From positions 1 through 13,548 of the forward strand of contig DASXZO010000140.1 of the NCBI GenBank assembly GCA_036501845.1: 13,548 bases of DNA. Reading direction: 5' to 3'. The position numbers were made by a program, and so were the translations under genes. Source of the stretch: JBBREP01 sp036501845. Lineage in GTDB: Bacteria; Actinomycetota; Acidimicrobiia; IMCC26256; PALSA-610. The notes beneath the pieces are model-generated. The model saw only the letters and a program-made list of their open reading frames with translations. It was not told the origin of the DNA and made no database searches. Shown here piece by piece: positions 1 to 5,687 of the stretch. How positions within the stretch are numbered: the first letter of the stretch is position 1; each line of letters starts with the position of its first letter.

Positions 1-390
1 CCGGTGATCCACGGCTCGATCTTCCGCTTCGAGGGCCAGGTGACGGTGTTCGATCCGTACAACGGCCCGTGCTACCGCTGCCTGCTCCCCGAGCCGCCGC
101 CGCCGGAGCTGGCGCCGAGCTGTGCCGAAGCCGGCGTACTCGGTGTGCTGCCCGGCATCATCGGCTCGATCCAGGCGCTCGAAGCGATCAAGGTGATCCT
201 CGGCCTCGGTGAGCCGCTGCGCGGCCGGCTGCTGGCGTACGACGCGCTCGAGCAGACGTTCCGCACGTTCAAGCTGCGTCGCGACCCCAATTGCCCCACC
301 TGCTCGCCCGGTGCCAAGATCCACATCGCCGAGTACGACCAGTTCTGCATGCCCCACGCCACCCTGAAGGACGGCTCCACCACGCACTGA
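1..390 (+). CDS. moeB: MoeB/ThiF-family sulfur-carrier adenylyltransferase, 3' part
   Basis: This is the C-terminal 129 codons of an E1-like enzyme that adenylates the C-terminal glycine of a small sulfur-carrier protein (MoaD or ThiS type), in the cytoplasm. The reading frame is open at the window's left edge, so the N-terminal Rossmann ATP site lies outside. Visible family signs are the GSIFRFEGQVTVF strand, two CxxC zinc pairs (C24/C27 in CYRC and C98/C101 in CPTC, numbered from the first visible codon), and SCAEAGVLGVLPGIIGS, whose C41 sits where the family's reactive cysteine lies. After the second CxxC the protein runs about 25 residues, past a YDQFC motif, and stops. The C-terminal rhodanese domain of actinobacterial MoeZ is therefore absent. 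MoeB versus a ThiF-type partner cannot be settled from this fragment, and no MoaD or ThiS gene is in view. Confidence 0.93.
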   Translation, partial: PVIHGSIFRFEGQVTVFDPYNGPCYRCLLPEPPPPELAPSCAEAGVLGVLPGIIGSIQALEAIKVILGLGEPLRGRLLAYDALEQTFRTFKLRRDPNCPTCSPGAKIHIAEYDQFCMPHATLKDGSTTH

Positions 391-441
391 CGTCCTCCAT
401 TGCGCCGCCTCCGGCAGCCCGGCGAGTTCCCTGCGGCCCGA

Positions 442-501
442 CTCACTCGCTGACGCTCGCCTCGGCGCCTCCGGTCACCGCGCCTGAAGCCGATGAGTGA
501 G
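442..501 (+). other. Structured spacer: inverted repeat reaching the transpeptidase start
   Basis: The 106-base gap between moeB and the transpeptidase gene has no convincing ORF. It contains the inverted repeat CTCACTC (442-448) and GAGTGAG (495-501), with a smaller GGCGC (464-468) / GCGCC (480-484) pair nested inside. The right arm covers the GTG start at 497. The structure could end the moeB transcript or hide the translation start, or it could be chance in GC-rich sequence. There is no T-tract. Confidence 0.3.
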
Positions 502-1756
502 CATGCGGATCCGCCGGTTCCTCGCGTTCACGCTCGTTGTCGTGGCGGCCTTGCCGCTGACCGGCCTTGCGCTCGGCTCCGCCCCCGCGGGCGCGGCAAC
601 GGGCAGCTTCCCCGTGCCGAGCGTGGTCGGGCTCGGCACCGCGCACCAGCCGCGTGAGCTGAGCGGCACGCTGAACGCGCCGATCGTGGGCATGGCGTCG
701 GATCCGAGCGGATCGGGCTTCTGGCTCGTCGCCAGTGACGGTGGTGTGTTCAGCTTCGGTTCGGCGCACTTCTACGGATCGACCGGAGCGATGCACCTGT
801 GGCAGCCGATCGTCGGCATGGCCGCAACCCCCACGGGCCACGGCTACTGGCTCGTCGCGGCCGACGGCGGCATCTTCAGCTTCGGCGACGCGCACTTCTA
901 CGGCTCCACCGGCGGGATCCATCTCGCCCAACCGATCGTCGGTATGGCGGCAACACCGAGCGGCGGCGGTTACTGGCTCGCCGCGGCCGACGGGGGCATC
1001 TTCACGTTCGGCAACGCGCACTTCTACGGCTCGGCCGCGCCGGTGTGGAAGAGCGCGCCGGCGGTGGGTATCGCCACGAGCGCGAGCGGCAAGGGCTACG
1101 AGGTGCAGATCGGCAACGGCCCGGTGGTGCGCTTCGGCGACGCGCCGGGGTTGAACGATCCGAGCGGCGGCAACACGGTGAGCGCGATCACGCGCTCACC
1201 TACCGGCGGCTACTGGACCCTCGGCCTCGACGGCCACGTGTACACGACGGGCGCGACGCGCGTCGCCAACGCGCCGCAGGACGCGACTGCGGCGATCGGC
1301 ATCGCGCCCACCAACGACGGCAAGGGCTATTGGGTGGCGCGCGTGCCCACCGGTCCGGCCGTACCCGCGAACTCGGGCAGCGGCCGCCGCATCGTGTACT
1401 CGAACTCGCAGCAACGCATCTGGGTGATCGAAGCCAACGGCGTGGTGACGTACTCGTGGCTCGTGTCGGGCCGCACCGGCACGCCGCCGTTCGGCACGTA
1501 CTCGATCCAGCGACGTCTCGCCCCCGACACCGCGGGCGATCTCATCCTGCCGTATTTCCAGGGCTTTTTGCGGGGTTCGAGCGGCAAGTGGTTCGGCTTC
1601 CACGGCATCCCGTTGAACCCGAACGGCACGCCGATCGAACCCGACGACCAGCTCGGCCGGCCGGAGTCGCACGGTTGTATCCGGCTCAGCCAGGCCGACG
1701 CCGCGATCCTGTGGACCTGGGGAACATTGGGCACCGTCGTGGTCGCGGTCCCCTGA
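497..1756 (+). CDS. Secreted L,D-transpeptidase (YkuD) with N-terminal 42-residue repeats
   Basis: A 419-residue exported enzyme predicted to form or edit L,D (3-3) peptidoglycan cross-links, or to attach proteins to the wall. Residues 4-34 are a signal peptide: a basic start (RIRR), a hydrophobic stretch and an AGAA cleavage region. Residues 63-188 are three clear 42-residue repeats, followed to about residue 285 by degenerate copies with the same GYW and FG spacing. The YkuD catalytic domain is about 297-419 and holds H369 and the SHGCIRL motif with H392 and nucleophile C394, so the active site looks intact. The protein ends just after this domain. The start is GTG 497; ATG 503 is equally possible, since neither has a strong Shine-Dalgarno sequence. 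The repeats probably form an extracellular beta-rich wall- or partner-binding module, but their role is unknown to me. Confidence 0.92.
   Translation: MSMRIRRFLAFTLVVVAALPLTGLALGSAPAGAATGSFPVPSVVGLGTAHQPRELSGTLNAPIVGMASDPSGSGFWLVASDGGVFSFGSAHFYGSTGAMHLWQPIVGMAATPTGHGYWLVAADGGIFSFGDAHFYGSTGGIHLAQPIVGMAATPSGGGYWLAAADGGIFTFGNAHFYGSAAPVWKSAPAVGIATSASGKGYEVQIGNGPVVRFGDAPGLNDPSGGNTVSAITRSPTGGYWTLGLDGHVYTTGATRVANAPQDATAAIGIAPTNDGKGYWVARVPTGPAVPANSGSGRRIVYSNSQQRIWVIEANGVVTYSWLVSGRTGTPPFGTYSIQRRLAPDTAGDLILPYFQGFLRGSSGKWFGFHGIPLNPNGTPIEPDDQLGRPESHGCIRLSQADAAILWTWGTLGTVVVAVP
683..1060 (+). repeat. Three tandem 126-bp units encoding 42-residue repeats
   Basis: Units lie at 683-808, 809-934 and 935-1060, in frame within the L,D-transpeptidase gene. 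Each codes for a module starting IVGMA, then a GYW or GFW, then DGG-F-FG-A-FYGS. By eye, units 1 and 2 agree at about 31 of 42 residues and units 2 and 3 at about 29 of 42. More diverged units continue from 1061 to about 1350. The gradient suggests old duplications with more recent ones at the 5' side. Confidence 0.9.
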
Positions 1757-1763
1757 CCGCGAC
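1742..1763 (+). terminator. Hairpin over the transpeptidase stop codon
   Basis: A perfect 9-bp stem, GTCGCGGTC (1742-1750) with GACCGCGAC (1755-1763), closes a 4-base loop CCCT. The TGA stop (1754-1756) lies within it. No T-tract follows, so if it terminates transcription it is of the tail-less type often proposed for GC-rich actinobacteria. It sits at the convergent boundary with the minus-strand operon. Confidence 0.5.
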
Positions 1764-1784
1764 GACTCCGACCACCTCGACTGG

Positions 1785-1808
1785 GATCACCGCGTGGGCG
1801 TGGTGATC
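1785..1808 (-). terminator. Hairpin over the lipoprotein gene's stop codon
   Basis: A 7-bp inverted repeat, GATCACC (1785-1791) with GGTGATC (1802-1808), spans the minus-strand stop (1787-1789). It lacks a T-tract in either direction. It mirrors the hairpin at 1742-1763, so each convergent gene appears to carry its own 3' structure. Confidence 0.4.
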
Positions 1809-3499
1809 GAGGCGACGTCGACCTTCACCGGCAGACCGGTGTTCGCGGGCCGCGCCGGCGCAGTCATCGGATCGGGCATGTTGGTTTGCGGCGTGAGCGA
1901 CGGCAGCGGCGCGCTCTTGTAGTCGACTTCCTTCGGCTTGTTCCCGAGGAACAGCTTCGCGAGCGTCGCGATGTCGGCAACGAACGCCGACGACGCGGGC
2001 GCGCCGCAGGGCACGAGCTGTTCGAGATGCGCGGGCGACGTGGTGCCGTACACGTTGTTCGCGAAGCAGTTCTTGGCCGGGTCCTTCGGATTCGTGTAGA
2101 GCACGAGCCCGAGGTCGGCCACCTTCGATCCGCTCACGTTGTTGTCGCGCACGGTGTTGTTCGACGGCTCGAAGTTCTGCGACTTCGGGTCGGACGGGGA
2201 GAGCACCTTCTCCGGGAGCGGGATCACGCCGATGCCGTACTCCGACTGGTCGTACACCAGGTTGTGCTCGACGAGGTCGTCGTTGCCACCCGCCACGAGG
2301 ATGCCGTTGCCCTCGGCGGTGACGGCGATGTCGATCGCAGGCGTCTTGATGTTGTTGTTCGAATAGACGCGGTTGCCCACGATCACGACGTCGCGCTGCG
2401 GTGACAGCTCTTCGCCACTCTCGCTGTTCGGCACGATGCCCACACGGTTGTCGTGGAACACGTTGTTGGCGAGGATGAGGTCGCCGCCCGCGTTCGTGCC
2501 TGAATAACCGATACCGCTCCACTCACCTACCGAATCAGTGATGGTGGAGCGACAGTTGCGGCACTGGCCGATGTAGAAGCTCGCGTCGCGCGAGCCGATG
2601 CCGAGATCGTGGTCGAACTGGCCCACCTCGGAGTCGAACGCGTAGATGCCGTAGTCGCCCGTGCGGTACGAGGTGAGGTATGACCCTCGATAGCCCGTGA
2701 CGCCGCGCCAGTAGAAGCCGTTCGACACGTAGTTGCGCGCGGTCATGTTCTCGATCGCCACACCGTTCGCTTGCACGGTGACGCCGTTAGGTTCGTCGGT
2801 GTCGAACTGACCGTCGAGGATCACCTTGTTGCGGTCGGTGCCGCGCAGCACGATGTTCTCGTGGCCCGGCAGCACCTGCACGGCCTCGTGATACACGCCA
2901 GGGCTCACGAGCACGAGTGCGCCCGGCGCAGCCGCGTTCACTGCCGCCTGGATCGTGGAGTACTGCTGCGGCACCCGCAGCGTGCCGTGGTGAGTGGGCG
3001 CGCCTCCCGACGAGACCTGACCGGTGTCGATGTCCACGTCGCCGACCGCCACGAGGCCCACCATGCCGCCGGTCTCCGAGCCGTGGAAACTGCAGTAGTA
3101 GCGGTACACGCCGGGCTTGTCGAAGCGGAACTCGTAGTTCGCGGTGGGCGACAGCGTGTCGGTGCCGAATTGCTTGCCGAAGTCCTGATTCGGGATCGCC
3201 TTCAAGATGTCGTGCGTGGTCTTGCCGTGATTGGTCCACGACACGGTGGTGCCGGGATCCACGCGCAACACGCTCGGCGTGAATCGATTGTCGGTGACGT
3301 CGACGTCGACTTCCGGGTACTCGCCGGCGTTCTCGGCCTTGCCCCGCATGTCGACGACCTTCACGCCCTTCCACCACGGTGCAGTGGTGGGCGGGCTGGC
3401 GCTCTTGCCGCTGCTGCCGCACGCGCCGACGAGCAACGCCGCGGCCAGCAACAGCGCGCCGCCGCGCGCCCTCCTTGCAACTGGCGACCGAGACTTCAC
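1787..3499 (-). CDS. Lipoprotein: cupredoxin domain fused to a parallel beta-helix
   Basis: A 570-residue lipoprotein, presumably anchored to the outer face of the membrane. The lipobox LVGAC places the modified cysteine at C27, after a basic start and a hydrophobic stretch. Residues about 61-153 are a plastocyanin/pseudoazurin-like domain with a likely complete type 1 copper site: H96, C136, H139 and M146 (YCSFHG...GGM). Residues about 174-500 begin with a YSTIQAAVNAAAPG entry motif and continue with the N- and G-rich turns of a right-handed parallel beta-helix of the NosD/pectate-lyase type. The start is GTG 3499, whose GTGA overlaps the pepA stop, suggesting translational coupling. An upstream extension to 3625 stays open but would lie inside pepA and lacks a signal sequence. 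Electron transfer, copper handling and polysaccharide binding are all possible. The substrate and partner are unknown. Confidence 0.85.
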   Translation of the reverse strand: MKSRSPVARRARGGALLLAAALLVGACGSSGKSASPPTTAPWWKGVKVVDMRGKAENAGEYPEVDVDVTDNRFTPSVLRVDPGTTVSWTNHGKTTHDILKAIPNQDFGKQFGTDTLSPTANYEFRFDKPGVYRYYCSFHGSETGGMVGLVAVGDVDIDTGQVSSGGAPTHHGTLRVPQQYSTIQAAVNAAAPGALVLVSPGVYHEAVQVLPGHENIVLRGTDRNKVILDGQFDTDEPNGVTVQANGVAIENMTARNYVSNGFYWRGVTGYRGSYLTSYRTGDYGIYAFDSEVGQFDHDLGIGSRDASFYIGQCRNCRSTITDSVGEWSGIGYSGTNAGGDLILANNVFHDNRVGIVPNSESGEELSPQRDVVIVGNRVYSNNNIKTPAIDIAVTAEGNGILVAGGNDDLVEHNLVYDQSEYGIGVIPLPEKVLSPSDPKSQNFEPSNNTVRDNNVSGSKVADLGLVLYTNPKDPAKNCFANNVYGTTSPAHLEQLVPCGAPASSAFVADIATLAKLFLGNKPKEVDYKSAPLPSLTPQTNMPDPMTAPARPANTGLPVKVDVASITTPTR

Positions 3500-4983
3500 C
3501 GGGGGCGGCGGAACGACTGGACCAACTCCACGAGCGTGCGCACACCGAATCCCGTGCCGCCGCGTCGCAGATACCCGTCGTCCGACTCGGCGCGTGCCGG
3601 TCCGGCGATGTCGAGGTGCACCCACGGCGTCTTGCCCACGAACTCCGAGAGGAAGATCGCGGCGGTGATGGCGCCGCCGTAGCTGCCGCCCACGTTCTTC
3701 ATGTCGGCGATCTCGCTGTCGAGCATCTTGCGGTATTCCTTCGGCAGCGGCAGCTCCCAGAGCGGCTCACCGCTGCGATCGCTCGCGGCCTGCACCTGCG
3801 CCGACCAGGCGTCGTTGTTGCCGAAAAGTCCTGCCACTTTTGGTCCGAGTGCCACCATGCAGGCGCCCGTGAGCGTGGCGAGGTCGATGATCGCGTCGGC
3901 ATCCTCGTCGGCCGCGAGCGCGAGGGCGTCGGCGAGGATGAGGCGGCCCTCGGCGTCGGTGTTCATCACCTCCACGGTCTTGCCGTTGCGGTAGGTGATC
4001 ACGTCGCCGAGGCGATACGCGTTGCCGCCCGGCATGTTCTCGACGAGCGGCACGTAGCCGACCACACGGTTGCGCACACCAAGATCGGCGAGCACCGACA
4101 TGGTGGCGATCACTGCGGCGCCACCCGACATGTCGGTCTTCATCTGCTCCATGCCGCTCGACGGCTTCAGCGAGAGGCCACCCGAGTCGAACACCACGCC
4201 CTTGCCCACGAGCGCGACGGTCGCGCGTGCGCCGGCCGGCGCGTATTCCATACGCAAAAAGCGCGGCGCGCGGCGTGAACCCTGGCCGACGGTGATGGTG
4301 CCGGCAAGCTTGCGCCGAGTGAGCTCGGGCCCGGCCCACGCGTCGACCTTCACCTTCTTGTTGCGCAACAACTTCGTGGCCGCCGCCACCATGTCGGCGG
4401 GCGACTTCGCGGCCGCGGGCTCGTTCACCATGTCGCGCGCCCATGCCGTGGCGGTCGACGCTGCCGCGGCGGTATCGAGGGCGCGCTGCGCACGCGCGCC
4501 CGCGGCGCCGAGGATCGCCACCGTCGACAGCGCGGCACCGTCCGCCTTCGACTTGTAGCGCTCGAACGAATACCCGCCGAGCACCAACCCTTCGGTGAGC
4601 GCGCCCACGGCCTCGTCGGCGTCGAGCGACGCGGGCACCGCGTCGACGATCGTGACGGCAACCGAGCGACGCGCGCGGAGCTTGTTCGCCACCACCGAAC
4701 CGGCCCGGCGCACACCGTCGAGTGTCAGATCGTCACGCTTGCCGAGGCCCACGAGTAGTACCGCCTTGGCGTTGACGCCCTCGCCCGCGGTGACGGTCCA
4801 CCCCGAGCCGAGACCGCCTTTGAAATCGGCGTCGGCCGCTTGGCGAGCAAGTGTTCCGCCGAGCGCCTTGTCGAGCGCCTGCGCGCTCGGGGTGAGCTTG
4901 CGATCCGCGTACACGCCGACCGCGAGCACATCGCAGCGGGCTCGTTCGGGCGCGACAGTCGACAACGACAGCTTGACAGTCAT
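3496..4983 (-). CDS. pepA: Leucyl aminopeptidase, M17 family
   Basis: A 495-residue cytosolic enzyme that removes N-terminal residues from peptides using two metal ions; family members are usually hexamers. The catalytic C-terminal half is complete. GKGVVFDSGGLSLKP gives K261, D266 and catalytic K273; D284 lies in MKTDMSGG; NTDAEGRL supplies D343, E345 and R347. These match the E. coli PepA metal and catalytic positions with a constant offset of nine residues. The N-terminal half (about 1-165) is the less conserved domain that in some homologues binds DNA; nothing here shows DNA binding. Start ATG 4983 has a strong AGGAGG upstream. The gene lies 51 bases downstream of the cobalamin adenosyltransferase gene and overlaps the following lipoprotein gene by four bases, so one transcript is likely. 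Confidence 0.97.
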   Translation of the reverse strand: MTVKLSLSTVAPERARCDVLAVGVYADRKLTPSAQALDKALGGTLARQAADADFKGGLGSGWTVTAGEGVNAKAVLLVGLGKRDDLTLDGVRRAGSVVANKLRARRSVAVTIVDAVPASLDADEAVGALTEGLVLGGYSFERYKSKADGAALSTVAILGAAGARAQRALDTAAAASTATAWARDMVNEPAAAKSPADMVAAATKLLRNKKVKVDAWAGPELTRRKLAGTITVGQGSRRAPRFLRMEYAPAGARATVALVGKGVVFDSGGLSLKPSSGMEQMKTDMSGGAAVIATMSVLADLGVRNRVVGYVPLVENMPGGNAYRLGDVITYRNGKTVEVMNTDAEGRLILADALALAADEDADAIIDLATLTGACMVALGPKVAGLFGNNDAWSAQVQAASDRSGEPLWELPLPKEYRKMLDSEIADMKNVGGSYGGAITAAIFLSEFVGKTPWVHLDIAGPARAESDDGYLRRGGTGFGVRTLVELVQSFRRPR

Positions 4984-4986
4984 GTT

Positions 4987-4992
4987 CCTCCT
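4987..4992 (-). promoter_or_regulatory. Shine-Dalgarno site of pepA
   Basis: On the minus strand AGGAGG ends three bases before the ATG at 4983. It is the clearest ribosome binding site in the window and fixes the pepA start. The spacing is short but workable. Confidence 0.75.
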
Positions 4993-4996
4993 CGAC

Positions 4997-5009
4997 GACT
5001 GCAGCAGTC
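4997..5009. other. Short palindrome in the pduO-pepA spacer
   Basis: GACTGC-A-GCAGTC is a perfect 13-base inverted repeat just upstream of the pepA ribosome binding site. It could be a protein-binding half-site pair or a very small RNA hairpin. It matches no operator that I know, and chance is a real possibility. Confidence 0.25.
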
Positions 5010-5034
5010 TACGAACGGCGTTGCGCCCGCTCTC

Positions 5035-5589
5035 TCATGGGTGCTGATTGAGGGGCCGCGACTCGCCCTCCTGCCAGCGGGCGAGCACCCACAACAAATC
5101 GGCGAGCCGGTTCAAGTAGGGCACCACGAAGCTCGACGGCTCGAGCCAATCACTGCGCGTTGCCGCAACCGACATGCGTTCGGCCCGCCGCACGACGGTG
5201 CGGGCGAGGTCGAGCGCGGCGCCGACGCGGTTCTCGCCGGGAAGCACGAACTCGGTGGGCTGTTCGAAGCGCGTGGTGACGTCGTCGATGATGGGCTCGA
5301 GTGCCTCAACCATGTTGGGCGTGACGCGAGTGGTGCCGTCGGTGAGCTTCGACTGGTTCGCGGGCGCGGTGGCGAGCTCGGCGCCCACCACGAACAGCTC
5401 ACGCTGCAGCCGCACGAGCAGTTCGTGCAGCTCGGTGCCGACCTTGCATTCCGCGCGCGCCAAGCCGAGCACGCTCACGGCTTCGTCGACGGTGCCGTAG
5501 GCGTCGGGCCCGGCGTCGGCCTTGCTCGCGCGGCCGCCGTAGAACAGTCCGGTCGTGCCGTCGTCTCCGGTCTTCGTATAGACGTTCAT
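5035..5589 (-). CDS. pduO: PduO-type ATP:cob(I)alamin adenosyltransferase
   Basis: A 184-residue cytoplasmic enzyme of the PduO/MMAB family that transfers the adenosyl group of ATP to cob(I)alamin, giving coenzyme B12. The N-terminal ATP-binding segment YTKTGDDGTTGL (4-15) is intact, as are VDEAVSVLGLAR (34-45), FVLPGEN (114-120), the helix with R130, R134, R135, E137 and R138, and the closing motif YLNRLADLLWVLAR (158-171). Family members usually have AALHxAR where this one has AALDLAR (D127), a mild deviation. Length is typical for a single-domain member. The ATG at 5589 starts the minus-strand group with pepA and the cupredoxin lipoprotein, and the gene is divergent from the B12-dependent metH. 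No adenosylcobalamin-using enzyme lies in the window, so its client is elsewhere. Confidence 0.95.
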   Translation of the reverse strand: MNVYTKTGDDGTTGLFYGGRASKADAGPDAYGTVDEAVSVLGLARAECKVGTELHELLVRLQRELFVVGAELATAPANQSKLTDGTTRVTPNMVEALEPIIDDVTTRFEQPTEFVLPGENRVGAALDLARTVVRRAERMSVAATRSDWLEPSSFVVPYLNRLADLLWVLARWQEGESRPLNQHP

Positions 5590-5598
5590 GACGATCCA

Positions 5599-5626
5599 AC
5601 TCTACGAGTGCTTCGCCCGGTGACCA
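5599..5626 (-). promoter_or_regulatory. Candidate promoter for the pduO-pepA operon
   Basis: On the minus strand TGGTCA (5626-5621) is followed after 16 bases by TAGAGT (5604-5599), resembling -35 and TAnnnT -10 boxes. Only nine bases separate the -10 box from the ATG at 5589, so transcription would begin within a few bases of the start codon and give a leaderless or nearly leaderless mRNA. Confidence 0.4.
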
Positions 5627-5674
5627 GTGCCTCAGCCGCCACCTTTCACTAGGCGCTGGACACAAAGGTCCCGG

Positions 5675-5680
5675 TAGCCT
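5675..5680 (+). promoter_or_regulatory. Candidate -10 box for metH, leaderless arrangement
   Basis: TAGCCT fits the actinobacterial TAnnnT -10 pattern and ends seven bases before the metH ATG at 5688. That would place the transcription start at or beside the A of the start codon. No good -35 box sits at normal spacing (TGGACA at 5657-5662 is too close), so the assignment rests on the -10 match and its distance. Confidence 0.35.
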
Positions 5681-5687
5681 GGGTCGG

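Noticed and set aside
683..1060. The 126-bp tandem units as a CRISPR-like or mobile repeat
   Set aside because: They are in frame, encode conserved protein repeats and have no unique spacers between them.
3500..3625. N-terminal extension of the lipoprotein gene to 3625
   Set aside because: It lies wholly inside pepA, reads as arginine-rich sequence, and would bury the lipobox signal sequence; the GTGA overlap at 3496-3499 gives a better start.
2771..3682. A 303-codon plus-strand frame opposite the cupredoxin lipoprotein
   Set aside because: The minus strand has a lipobox, copper ligands and beta-helix motifs; the plus frame has none.
5590..5687. A cobalamin riboswitch upstream of metH or pduO
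   Set aside because: The spacer is only 98 bases with likely start-proximal promoters, too short for the roughly 200-base element, and I see no B12-box-like core.
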